Shown here piece by piece: positions 47,964-56,625 of a stretch of DNA of 64,000 bases; the first letter of the stretch is position 1; each line of letters begins with the position of its first letter. The DNA lies in contig NZ_FOVT01000019.1 of the NCBI RefSeq assembly GCF_900115245.1, positions 39,316 to 103,315 on the forward strand, written 5' to 3'. The notes under the pieces were generated by a model, which worked only from the letters and a program-made list of their open reading frames with translations, searched no databases and was not told where the DNA came from. This DNA is from Mesorhizobium sp. NFR06. GTDB lineage: Bacteria; Pseudomonadota; Alphaproteobacteria; Rhizobiales; Rhizobiaceae. The position numbers were made by a program, and so were the translations under genes.

Positions 47964-48341
47964 TCAGCGGCGCATTTCGAGATAGATGTCGTCGCCGTCG
48001 ACATGAACGGGAAAGGTGCGCGCCCTGAGCTTCTCGTCGACAAGGCATTTGCCGGACCGGATGTCGAACTCCCATCCGTGCCAGGCGCAGCGAATGAGCT
48101 CTCCGGCGCGCTCATAGACGAATTCTGTCTTGTCCGTTTGGCGATTGGTGCCCGACACCGGCCCCTCGCATAGATGGCCTGCCCGATGTGGGCAGATGTT
48201 GAGCAGCGCGGCATAGCCATCCTCAAGCTGGAATATGCCGACGCGGATGCGGCCGATGGTGACGATCCTGGGCTTGCCGACAGCGACCTCCGCGGCCTTG
48301 CAGGCAAAGGTCAGCGCCGGAGCGGTTGCGGCGGCGCTCAT
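47964..48341 (-). CDS. Rieske [2Fe-2S] ferredoxin
   Basis: 125 residues from ATG 48341, which shares one base with the amidohydrolase stop (TGATG), so translation is coupled. Cluster ligands are in CPHRAGHLC and CAWHGWEFD. The short length and lack of a catalytic domain mark it as a free ferredoxin carrier. It probably feeds electrons to an oxygenase, with the adjacent HD protein the nearest candidate. That pairing is inference. Confidence 0.92.
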   Translation of the reverse strand: MSAAATAPALTFACKAAEVAVGKPRIVTIGRIRVGIFQLEDGYAALLNICPHRAGHLCEGPVSGTNRQTDKTEFVYERAGELIRCAWHGWEFDIRSGKCLVDEKLRARTFPVHVDGDDIYLEMRR

Positions 48342-49444
48342 CAGGCGACCCTCGCGGCCGCCGCCGGAGCCTCGATGCGCTTGTAGACCTCCAGCGCATT
48401 CAGCCCCATCACCTTGTCGCGCCATGCCGGTGGGATGTGCAGGTTAGTCGGCGCGTCGAAGTCCCAGTGCGGATAGTCGGAGGCGAAAAGCAGCGTGTTC
48501 TGGCCGTCCATGTGCTCCAGCGTTTCCCACAGATGCCTGACGTTCTGGGGTTGCTCCAACGGCTGGGTGCTGAAGCGGATGTTGCGGCGGCAATATTCCG
48601 ACGGCAGCATCTTCAGCCACGGCGTCTCCTTGCGCAGCGCCTTGAAGTTGGCATCGAGCCGCCACATCAGCGAAGGCACCCACGACACGCCGCACTCGAT
48701 GACGACGAAATAGAGGTCGGGATATTTTTCGAACACGCCGTTGGAGATCATGCTGACCACATGGGTCATCGCCGGCTGGCTGAGCAAGGCGTGCGTCTCC
48801 CAATAGTAGGCGGTCGGGCCGCTGGCGACCGCGTTGTGGTTGACGCCGCCCTGGCCGCCGAAATGGATGGCGAAGGGCAGTCCGACGTCGGCGCAGGCTT
48901 CGTGGATCGGATTGTAGAACGGATCGCCATAGGGGCGCTGCGAGCCGTGGCTCGCCAGAACCTGGACGATGTCCTTGTGGCTGCCGAGGCGCCGGATCTC
49001 GGCCGCGGCGCCATGGGGATCGGTCGGCGAAATGATGATCGATCCCTTGAAGCGGCTATCCTTCGGCAGCCACCAGTCGATCATGTAGTCGTTGTAGGCT
49101 TTCACCAGCGCGTTGGCGTAGTGGTAGTTGGCCAGCGTCGAGGCTTCCAACGGCTCGTCCGCGGTGAGGATCGCCACATCGATGTCATAGAGATCGAGGT
49201 GCTTCTCCTTCATGATCAGGTAATTGTCGTCCTCGCTCTCCGGGCGGATGTCGTGCCGCGAGAACCCTTCCGGGTGCAGCCACGGACGGTGACCATGCGG
49301 GAAGCTTCCCCTCGGCCCGGGCTTCTCGCCGCGCACCAGGAAATCGCGCCAGTAGGGTTCGAGATAGGGCAGCAGCACCTCGGCGCTGGACCAGTAATTG
49401 TGAACGTCGGTGTCGACGATGAACATGGATGTCTTGCCTGCCAT
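48341..49444 (-). CDS. Amidohydrolase (amidohydrolase_2 family)
   Basis: 367 residues. The start region reads FIVDTDVHNYW (D-x-H metal motif); AIHFGGQGG and FASDYPHWDFD supply further metal ligands and the catalytic Asp. This family includes decarboxylases and hydrolases related to ACMSD and 2-pyrone-dicarboxylate lactonase. First gene of a three-gene minus-strand operon and divergent from a LysR gene. Substrate unknown. Confidence 0.9.
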   Translation of the reverse strand: MAGKTSMFIVDTDVHNYWSSAEVLLPYLEPYWRDFLVRGEKPGPRGSFPHGHRPWLHPEGFSRHDIRPESEDDNYLIMKEKHLDLYDIDVAILTADEPLEASTLANYHYANALVKAYNDYMIDWWLPKDSRFKGSIIISPTDPHGAAAEIRRLGSHKDIVQVLASHGSQRPYGDPFYNPIHEACADVGLPFAIHFGGQGGVNHNAVASGPTAYYWETHALLSQPAMTHVVSMISNGVFEKYPDLYFVVIECGVSWVPSLMWRLDANFKALRKETPWLKMLPSEYCRRNIRFSTQPLEQPQNVRHLWETLEHMDGQNTLLFASDYPHWDFDAPTNLHIPPAWRDKVMGLNALEVYKRIEAPAAAARVA

Positions 49445-49516
49445 TGGGTGGGATGAAAGTTACGGCAAACGTGCGCTTCCAAGGCAGGGCCGGCAACGCA
49501 GCCAGCGGCGGGACGT

Positions 49517-49535
49517 TAATCGAAGAATCCGATTA
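49517..49535. promoter_or_regulatory. LysR-type box between divergent genes
   Basis: TAATCG and CGATTA face each other across 7 bases, giving the T-N11-A form of LysR sites. It lies between the amidohydrolase start (49444) and the LysR start (49591) and may serve both. Confidence 0.55.
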
Positions 49536-49590
49536 CCCGTTGTCGGACCGGCCCGAGAAGCGTTAACCATGAGAGAATTGCTGGCGCTGG

Positions 49591-50445
49591 ATGGCCGACA
49601 TGCAGATCGAACTCTTGGACACGTTCCTGGACCTGATCGAAACCCGCAACTTCAACAGGACGGCGGAGCGCCTTGGCATCACCCAGTCAACCGTTTCGAG
49701 CCGCATCCGCACGCTCGAGACACTGCTGGACAAGCAGCTCTTCATCCGCGGCAAGAGCGGCACGGAGCCGACCGTCGCCGGCCTGAGGTTCGAGGAGCAT
49801 GCGCGCGCGGTCAGGCTGCGCTGGCTCGACGCTCGCCGCGAAATCCAGGCGGTCGGCCAGTTCGACCGGCTGATCCGCATCGGCATCCAGTTCGAGCTTT
49901 ACGAACGCGTGCTGGAAGGATGGCTGGAATGGGTGCGGGCGACGATGCCCAAACTGGCGATCTACGTCGAGATCGACTACTCCAACCAGATGATCCTCGA
50001 TCTCACCACCGGCAGTCTCGATCTGGCGGTGCTCTATTCGCCGCAGCACCTGCCGGACATGCATTACGAGCAGATCGCCGAGGAGAATTTCGTCATGGTA
50101 TCGACGCGCGGCCTTAGCTTCGGCGCGGTCACGCCGGCCGACTATATCCGGGCCAACTACTCGGCCTTCTTCAACCGGGCCCACAGGCAGATGCTGCCGG
50201 AGCTTGAGAACACCCCGGTCTCGACCGGAAATGGCGGCGCTGTCGCCTATCTGCTGCGGAGCCGGGGCGGGACCGCTTTCGTCACCGAGACGGTGGCGAC
50301 CAGATTGCGGCAGGAGGGTGTGGCGGAGTTCGTCGCCGATGCGCCGAAGATTTCACATCCCATCTATTCGGCCGTTCATGTCAGGCACCATCATTCCCAC
50401 ACCCATGTTCGCCTGCTCAAGGCGCTCAAGCAGATGACCGCATAG
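49591..50445 (+). CDS. LysR-family transcriptional regulator
   Basis: 284 residues. N-terminal HTH: LDTFLDLIETRNFNRTAERL, then GITQSTVSSRIRTLE. An effector domain of the usual length follows. It is divergent from the amidohydrolase operon with a LysR box between, so it likely controls that operon and itself. ATG 49600 is an alternative start. Confidence 0.93.
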   Translation: MADMQIELLDTFLDLIETRNFNRTAERLGITQSTVSSRIRTLETLLDKQLFIRGKSGTEPTVAGLRFEEHARAVRLRWLDARREIQAVGQFDRLIRIGIQFELYERVLEGWLEWVRATMPKLAIYVEIDYSNQMILDLTTGSLDLAVLYSPQHLPDMHYEQIAEENFVMVSTRGLSFGAVTPADYIRANYSAFFNRAHRQMLPELENTPVSTGNGGAVAYLLRSRGGTAFVTETVATRLRQEGVAEFVADAPKISHPIYSAVHVRHHHSHTHVRLLKALKQMTA

Positions 50446-50511
50446 CCGCTGTCCAAGAAGCAAGAAAGGCAGCCTTACTCGGCAAGGTGCGAAGCAGCGC
50501 TGCCCTCGCAT

Positions 50512-51192
50512 TCAACTGTCCCGCAGCGGTCCGACCTGCGCTTCGAGCATCTCGAACCCCGCCGCCTCCGCCGCCTGCGGCGTCACCACGCTTTCATCGA
50601 GGCACCATTCGAGCCACAGCCCGTCGACCAGGGCGATGAAATTGCGCGCCAGCGCGGGAGCGTCGACCTGCTTGTCGCGCTGCACGGCAACCGCCGCGAT
50701 ATCCTCGGCAAGTTCCGCGCGGTAGGCGTCGTAGAGCTCGCGATGCGCCTCCTTGAGCCGCGGGTTGACAGCGATCTCACCCCACAAGGACAGCCAGATC
50801 AGCAGGTTCTCGCGGCTGAAGTACTCCGGCGCGAAGTTGGACTGCACCAGGGCAGCCAGCGCGGCCTCAGGGGGCCAGTCGGATGTCTCGGCGCGGCGGC
50901 GTTTGGCTTCGGCGATCTGGTTGTTGACGCTGGCGTAGAGCGAGGATTTGTAGACCTCGACCAGCAATCCATCGAGGCTTTCGAAGTGATGGTTGATGAG
51001 GCCGCGCGAGACGCCGGCCTCCTTGCAGATTCTGTCGATGGTGAAGGCGCCGATGCCGCCGACCGATAGGCAGCGCGCCGCAGCCTCGATCAGCATGGAG
51101 CGGCGTACGTCCGCCTGTTCGCGGCTGAAGCGCGGCGGAGCCTTCTTTGCACCGCCTTTTCTTTTTGCGCCTTCCGGCTGGGCTTCCGTCAT
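50512..51192 (-). CDS. TetR-family regulator (BetI-like)
   Basis: 226 residues. A basic leader (~25 residues) precedes the TetR HTH: IEAAARCLSVGGIGAFTIDR and ICKEAGVSRGLINHHFESLD. The C-terminal domain is helical and BetI-like (LIWLSLWGEIAVNPRLKEAH; ALVDGLWLEWCLD). BetI-type proteins respond to choline or related quaternary amines, which fits the MttB/TMADH-type enzymes nearby, though the ligand is unproven. It is the last gene of the importer operon and the best candidate to bind the paired palindromes. Confidence 0.93.
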   Translation of the reverse strand: MTEAQPEGAKRKGGAKKAPPRFSREQADVRRSMLIEAAARCLSVGGIGAFTIDRICKEAGVSRGLINHHFESLDGLLVEVYKSSLYASVNNQIAEAKRRRAETSDWPPEAALAALVQSNFAPEYFSRENLLIWLSLWGEIAVNPRLKEAHRELYDAYRAELAEDIAAVAVQRDKQVDAPALARNFIALVDGLWLEWCLDESVVTPQAAEAAGFEMLEAQVGPLRDS

Positions 51193-51236
51193 GGAGCCCA
51201 GCTAATCGATTGTGCCCTTGCTGTCCACGGCAGCGT

Positions 51237-52799
51237 TCAGGCCTTCTTCCTGAACAGCACCGGATTGGGATGGCCGTCGGGATAGATGACCGGCTCGAAG
51301 TCAGCCTTGTGGATGGCCACCAGCGGCTGGTGGCAAATGAAGACGAATCCGCCGGACTGCTCCATCAGGTCCTCCATGCGGTTGGACAAGGCGATACGCT
51401 TGGCCTCGTCGCTTTCCGCCACCAGTTGCTGGTAGCTCGTCTCGAATTCGGGACTGTCGAAGCCGGACCAGTTGTAGGCGCCGATCTGCTCGGGACGGAA
51501 CCAGACCAGGTTCTCTGATGGATCGATGCCGCCGGCGAAGTCCATCAGCGCCAGGTCGATGTTCTTGTAGCCATCGCCTTGCGTCTTGTCGCCGACACCC
51601 CAGAAGGCGGCTTCATCGTAGGGCTGGATCTCGACCTTGATGCCGGCCTGCGCAAGACTGGCCTGGATGATCTGAGCTGTCGCGCTGCGGATGGAGTCGT
51701 TCATCACAGTCAGGGTCAGCGACAGGTCGCTGACGCCGGCGTCGGCAAGCAGCGCGGCCGATTTCTCATAGTCGGGTGCCGCGATCAGATTGCTGGCGCG
51801 CGCGAATTTGGTGCCGGGCTGGACGACGCCGGTGGAGCGCTTAGTGAGATCGTCGTAGACGCCGGTCAGGATCTGGCCGACGTCAACGCCATACTGCACG
51901 GCCTGGCGGACTTTCAGGTCCTTGAGGCGCGGGCTCAGCATGTTGATGGTCAGCCAGACGTAACGGGTCGACTGGGCTTCGATCAGGTTTGTGCCCGCGG
52001 GCGGCTTCGCCTTGACGGCCTTGGTCGCCGATATGGCGATCTTGGTGTAGTCGAAGGCGTCCGCTTCGTAAGCGAGCTGGGCCGCCTGGTCGTCGGTGAC
52101 GACATAGATTTCGACCTTGCCGAAATCCGGCTTTGGTCCCCGCCAGTCCGGGTTGGCGATCAGCGTCACCTTCTGCTTCTGCTGCCAGTCACTGAAGAGA
52201 TAGGGCCCGCATGTCGCCGGCGGCTGGGTGGTGAACTTACCGCCCGCTTTCTCGGTGCCGGCGCGGCTGATGATGTGGCCGCCGTAATAGGGCAAGCTGG
52301 TGACGAAGATCGGCTGGAAGGGTTCCTTCAGGTGGATGATGCCGGACCTGGCATCGACAACCTCGACACGATCGAGCTTCTCGAACTGGTAGGCCCACGG
52401 AGATGAAAGGCTCTTGTCGGCGATGCGCTCGAACGAGAACTTGACGTCGTCCGCGGTGACCGGGCCGAAGCCGCCGGACCATTTCAGCCCGTCGATCAAG
52501 GTGAAAGAAATGGTCTTGGCGTCCTTCTGCTCGAGCTTTTCCGCGCCCCACAACTGCCAGGGCGACCCTTGCCTGATATCGCCGAAATGGTTCAGCGAGA
52601 CATAGATGCCGCGCATCATGACATCCTCAATGCCACCGTTCATGAAGGCGGGGTCGAGGCACTGAAGGTCGCCTTCCATGCGGATGCGCAGCATGTCGCC
52701 GGCGGCCGACCAGGCAAAGCCTGGCGTCATCGCAAGGCCGGCTCCCAGAACCCCGGCCGTTTTCAGGAATGCGCGTCTGTCCATGGTCCATTGCGTCAT
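51237..52799 (-). CDS. ABC transporter substrate-binding protein (SBP_bac_5, peptide/opine type)
   Basis: 520 residues. Tat signal DRRAFLKTAGVLGAGLAMTP. The mature protein has the DppA/OppA features GDLQCLDPAF, VTADDVKFSFERI, and a C-terminal SFR/ligand-lobe region. Periplasmic receptor for the importer encoded upstream in the same operon. Family ligands include di- and oligopeptides, opines, nickel and glutathione; the real ligand here is not known. Confidence 0.93.
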   Translation of the reverse strand: MTQWTMDRRAFLKTAGVLGAGLAMTPGFAWSAAGDMLRIRMEGDLQCLDPAFMNGGIEDVMMRGIYVSLNHFGDIRQGSPWQLWGAEKLEQKDAKTISFTLIDGLKWSGGFGPVTADDVKFSFERIADKSLSSPWAYQFEKLDRVEVVDARSGIIHLKEPFQPIFVTSLPYYGGHIISRAGTEKAGGKFTTQPPATCGPYLFSDWQQKQKVTLIANPDWRGPKPDFGKVEIYVVTDDQAAQLAYEADAFDYTKIAISATKAVKAKPPAGTNLIEAQSTRYVWLTINMLSPRLKDLKVRQAVQYGVDVGQILTGVYDDLTKRSTGVVQPGTKFARASNLIAAPDYEKSAALLADAGVSDLSLTLTVMNDSIRSATAQIIQASLAQAGIKVEIQPYDEAAFWGVGDKTQGDGYKNIDLALMDFAGGIDPSENLVWFRPEQIGAYNWSGFDSPEFETSYQQLVAESDEAKRIALSNRMEDLMEQSGGFVFICHQPLVAIHKADFEPVIYPDGHPNPVLFRKKA

Positions 52800-52800
52800 G

Positions 52801-53829
52801 TCAGTTTCCCCTTTGGTTTGCGGAAACGCGTGAGAAGGCTTCCCGCTCTTGCCCGCCTGATGTCAGCGGGAAATGGCAGCGCACCATCCGGCCGGCGCCC
52901 ATCGGCTTATAGGCCGGTCGCTCGATCCTGCAGCGACCCTGCGCGACTGGGCAGCGCGTGTGGAACTCGCAGCCCGAGGGCCGGCGAAATACGCTCGGAA
53001 TCTCGCCGCTGACGGCCGGGTTCTGGCTGCGTCGGCGCGGATCGGGTATCGGCTCGGACTGGATCAGTGTCGCGGTGTAGGGATGCATCGGCGCGGAAAA
53101 CACAGCTTGCGTCGGCCCGGTCTCGACCAGCCGGCCGAGATACATGATGGCGAGCCGGTCGCTGACGTGGCGGATCATTGCCAGATTGTGGGTGACGATC
53201 ATGGCAGCGAAGCCGAGCTCGCGCTTGAGCTCGCCGATGAGGTTCAGCACGTCGCCCTGTACAGACACATCGAGCCCGGCGGTCGGTTCGTCGGCAAGCA
53301 GGAGATGCGGCTTCATCGCGAGGGCACGCGCAACGCCGACGCGGCGTGCCTGTCCGCCCGACAGCTCATGCGGAAAGCGGTCGACGAAGGACGAGGGCAG
53401 ACCGACCTGTGCCAGCAGTGTCCGGGCTGCTGCGCGGCGGTCCGACATCGGCAGCCCTTGAATGATTAGCGGTTCGGTGAGCAGCGTGCCGACGCGCAGA
53501 CGCGGGCTAAGCGACGCCACGGGATCCTGGAACACCATCGCCGAGCGCCGGCGCATGGCGCGGAAATCGGCCGCCGTTGCGATATCGCTGCCTTCGAAGA
53601 CGATACGGCCGGCAGCCGCGCGCATCAGTCCGAGGATGGTTCGAGCCAGCGTCGTCTTGCCGGAACCGGATTCGCCCACCAGCCCGAGCGTCTCCCCTGG
53701 CATCAGCGACAGCGTCACGCCGTCTATGATGTTGACGCTCGGCAGAGGAAACGGATTGATCAAGCGGTCGAGCAAGCCGCCGCGAACGAAGCTGACCGAC
53801 AGATCTTCGACGGCAAGCAGCGGACTCAT
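52801..53829 (-). CDS. Oligopeptide-type ABC transporter ATPase (DppF-like)
   Basis: 342 residues from ATG 53829, which overlaps the previous stop by four bases (ATGA). Walker A GESGSGKTT, signature LSGGQARRVG, Walker B LLLADEP and the switch VTHNLAMIRH are present, and the C-terminal CxxH-like oligopeptide-family tail (GCEFHTRCPVAQGRC) carries Cys residues that in some members bind an Fe-S cluster. Confidence 0.95.
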   Translation of the reverse strand: MSPLLAVEDLSVSFVRGGLLDRLINPFPLPSVNIIDGVTLSLMPGETLGLVGESGSGKTTLARTILGLMRAAAGRIVFEGSDIATAADFRAMRRRSAMVFQDPVASLSPRLRVGTLLTEPLIIQGLPMSDRRAAARTLLAQVGLPSSFVDRFPHELSGGQARRVGVARALAMKPHLLLADEPTAGLDVSVQGDVLNLIGELKRELGFAAMIVTHNLAMIRHVSDRLAIMYLGRLVETGPTQAVFSAPMHPYTATLIQSEPIPDPRRRSQNPAVSGEIPSVFRRPSGCEFHTRCPVAQGRCRIERPAYKPMGAGRMVRCHFPLTSGGQEREAFSRVSANQRGN

Positions 53830-54791
53830 GGCATCACCGCATGGCAGCGCGCGACGTGGGCGGTCGCGAGTTTCACCAGCGGCGGCGCGATCGTCGTGCA
53901 TGGCGCGAAGGCGCGGTCGCAGCGCGGGGCATAAACACATCCCTGCGGCGGCTGGGTCAGGCTCGGCAGCGAGCCAGGAATGGTCGGCAGCCTGTCCAGC
54001 CTTTCATGGAAGCGGGCGGGATCGCAGGCGAGCAGCGCTTGGGTATAGGGATGGCGCGCATCGTGGAAGATCGCGTCGACTTCGCCGCCCTCGACCACCT
54101 CGCCGGCATACATGACATAGACCCGGTCGCAGAGCTCCGCGATGACGCCGAGATGGTGAGAGATGACTATGATGATGCCGCTGTATTCGCGTCGGAGTTC
54201 GCGCAGCAGATGGATGATCTGCGCCTCCGTGGTGACATCGAGCGCCGTCGTCGGTTCGTCGGCGATGAGCAGGCCCGGATCGGTCAGCAAGGCGGCTGCG
54301 ATGGCGACGCGCTGGCGCATACCGCCGGACAGTTCATGCGGGTAGCTCTGCATCCGCCGTTCGGCATCGGCGATGCCGACGCGGCCAAGCATGGCGGCAA
54401 TGCGCGCCCGCTTCTGCGCCCGGCCAAGATCCTTGCGGTGGTGCTGGAAGTCGACGAGCTGGTCGCCGATGGTCAGCACCGGGTTGAACGCCGTCATCGG
54501 GTCCTGGCCGACCAACGCGATCTCGTCGCCGCGCAGCAGGCGCTGGCAGTGGGCGTCGAGCTTCGCCAGATCGACCCCGTCGTAGCGGATCGATCCGTCG
54601 ATGCGGGCGTTGGCCGGTAGAAGATTGGCCAGTGCGGTGACGAGCGTGGACTTGCCACAGCCGCTCTCGCCGACAATGCCGATCACCTCGCCGGGATGCG
54701 CCTCGATGTCGACATGGCGCAGGGCGTGCACGGTGCCATGCGGCGTCTCATAGCGGACGCTGAGATCGCTGGCCGCTAGCGAACCTGTCAT
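53826..54791 (-). CDS. Oligopeptide-type ABC transporter ATPase (DppD-like)
   Basis: 321 residues. Walker [10 protein letters not shown], signature [10 protein letters not shown], Walker [14 protein letters not shown]-loop VISHHLG. C-terminal tail [15 protein letters not shown] as in the DppD class. The gene overlaps both neighbours by four bases, so all importer genes are translationally coupled. Confidence 0.95.
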   Translation of the reverse strand: MTGSLAASDLSVRYETPHGTVHALRHVDIEAHPGEVIGIVGESGCGKSTLVTALANLLPANARIDGSIRYDGVDLAKLDAHCQRLLRGDEIALVGQDPMTAFNPVLTIGDQLVDFQHHRKDLGRAQKRARIAAMLGRVGIADAERRMQSYPHELSGGMRQRVAIAAALLTDPGLLIADEPTTALDVTTEAQIIHLLRELRREYSGIIIVISHHLGVIAELCDRVYVMYAGEVVEGGEVDAIFHDARHPYTQALLACDPARFHERLDRLPTIPGSLPSLTQPPQGCVYAPRCDRAFAPCTTIAPPLVKLATAHVARCHAVMP

Positions 54792-55675
54792 GCCGGCCTC
54801 CGCAGTTGCAGGCGCGGATCGAGATAGTCGCGCAGACCCTCGCCAAGGAAGGTGAAGCCGAGCGTGGCCAGCACCAGCGGCAGGCCACCGAAGATGACCA
54901 TAAAGGGCGCGGAGCGGATCGAGGTGTAGCCGTCATAGAGTATCGAACCCCAGGACGGCGTCGGCGGACGCACGCCAAAGCCAAGGAAACTCAGGCCAGC
55001 CTCGACCATGATGACGACCGGGATGTCCATCGACAAAAGGATGATCAGCGGGCCGACGACGTTGGGCAGAAGATGGATGAAGATGATGCGCGAAGCACTC
55101 GCGTCGAGCAGGCGCTCGGCAAGGATGTAGTCGCTGTTCTTCAGCGCCAGCGTCTGGGCCCGGATCAGCCTGGCATAGCTCGGAAAGGAGGTCGCCGCGA
55201 TGACGATGATCAGCGTGCCGGTTCCGGCGCCGAGCACGGTGATGATGGCGAGCGCGAACATGATCATCGGCAGCGAGTTGAGGCTGTCGAAGCTCAGCAC
55301 CAGAATGGCGTCGAGCCAGCGCGGACCGTAGCCGGCGATCAGCCCGAGCAACAACCCGATGACGCCGGCGATGGCCACCGACACCATGGCGATGGTGAGC
55401 GCCGTGCGCGCGCCGTAGATGACGCGCGACAGAAGATCGCGGCCGAGATGATCGGTGCCGAACCAGTGGTCTGCCGATGGCGGCTGCAGCTTGTGCAGCA
55501 CGTCGATCTTGACCGGCGAATAGGGTGCCAGCAACGGCGCGAAGATCGCGGTGACGAGGAAGCCAGCGACCAGGATCAGCGCCACGCGGGTGAACGGATC
55601 AGCAAGCAGCGCACGCAGCAGGACAAGCCGTTGTCGATCATGCGTGGGTAAAGACGCCTCAGCCACGGAAGACAT
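54788..55675 (-). CDS. ABC transporter permease (DppC-like)
   Basis: 295 residues from ATG 55675; a TTG at 55693 would add six residues. The OppC/DppC N-terminal domain with HWFGTDHLGRDLLSRVIYGA and about six helices; the EAA loop reads AERLLDASASRIIFIHLLPN. The start overlaps the end of the other permease gene by 17 bases. Confidence 0.94.
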   Translation of the reverse strand: MSSVAEASLPTHDRQRLVLLRALLADPFTRVALILVAGFLVTAIFAPLLAPYSPVKIDVLHKLQPPSADHWFGTDHLGRDLLSRVIYGARTALTIAMVSVAIAGVIGLLLGLIAGYGPRWLDAILVLSFDSLNSLPMIMFALAIITVLGAGTGTLIIVIAATSFPSYARLIRAQTLALKNSDYILAERLLDASASRIIFIHLLPNVVGPLIILLSMDIPVVIMVEAGLSFLGFGVRPPTPSWGSILYDGYTSIRSAPFMVIFGGLPLVLATLGFTFLGEGLRDYLDPRLQLRRPA

Positions 55676-56609
55676 CGCGCACCCTTGGATCAAGCCGCGC
55701 GATCAACAGATCGGCGGCTATGGTGATGGAGACGTAGATGGCGGTCATGATCAGCACCGTGCCCATGACCACCGGATAGTTGCGCGTGTTGACGGCGTCG
55801 GTGATCAGCTTGCCGATGCCGGGTCGAGCAAACACCGCCTCGACGAAGACGGCGCTGGACAGGATGCTGCCCAGGCCGACGGCGACCAGCGAGATGGTCG
55901 GGATGATGGCGATGCGCAGGGCGTATTTGGAGACGATCTTCCACTCCGGCAGGCCGAAGGAGCGCGCGGTGCGGATGTGCGGCTCGCCCATCACCTCCAT
56001 CATCGAGGCGCGCACCATGCGGGCGATGTAGCCGATCCAGCCGAGCGCGATCGCCGCGGCCGGCATGACCAGCGCCTTGACCTGGCTGATGAAGTCGCCC
56101 GCCTCGCCGGCTCCGATGGCCGGCAGCCAGCGCAGCGTGACGGCAAAGACCAGCAGCGAATAGATGGCGACGACGAAGGACGGCACGGCGATGACACCGA
56201 CCGAGAGCACGCCGATGACGGCATCGGCCGCCGTGCCGCGCCGCATCACCGACAGGCAGCCGAGCGGCACGCCGATCAGGAGCGCGACGGCAAGCGCGGT
56301 CAGGCCGAGGATGAGCGTGTTCGGCAGCGCCTCCAGGACCAAAGTGGAAACGGGCCGGTTCGACCAGACGTCGTAACCGAGATTGCCGGTCAGAGCATTG
56401 CGGAAGAATTCGACGATCTGCCACCAGACTGGCTGGTCGAGCCCCATGCGCTCGATCAGCAGCCGCTTCAGTTCCGGCGTGGCGCGCGGACCGAGTGCCA
56501 CGGTCGCCGGATCGCCCGGAACCAGGAAGACGGCCGCATACATGGCGACCATGACGAGGATGAGGATCAGGAGGCCGAGACCGATGCGCTTCACCGCATA
56601 TGCAAGCAT
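55659..56609 (-). CDS. ABC transporter permease (DppB-like)
   Basis: 316 residues from ATG 56609 with GAGAGG upstream. Opens MLAYAVKRIGLGLLILILVM, then PGDPA and GLDQPVW, the DppB pattern; the EAA loop is RTARSFGLPEWKIVSKYALR. It starts 17 bases after the esterase gene stop. Forms the membrane channel with the DppC-like subunit. Confidence 0.94.
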   Translation of the reverse strand: MLAYAVKRIGLGLLILILVMVAMYAAVFLVPGDPATVALGPRATPELKRLLIERMGLDQPVWWQIVEFFRNALTGNLGYDVWSNRPVSTLVLEALPNTLILGLTALAVALLIGVPLGCLSVMRRGTAADAVIGVLSVGVIAVPSFVVAIYSLLVFAVTLRWLPAIGAGEAGDFISQVKALVMPAAAIALGWIGYIARMVRASMMEVMGEPHIRTARSFGLPEWKIVSKYALRIAIIPTISLVAVGLGSILSSAVFVEAVFARPGIGKLITDAVNTRNYPVVMGTVLIMTAIYVSITIAADLLIARLDPRVRDVFRG

Positions 56610-56625
56610 TGGTCTGCCTCTCTCC

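Noticed and set aside
48326-49456. Plus-strand frame of 376 codons opposite the amidohydrolase
   Set aside because: Antisense; low-complexity His/Arg/Val composition and no start signal.
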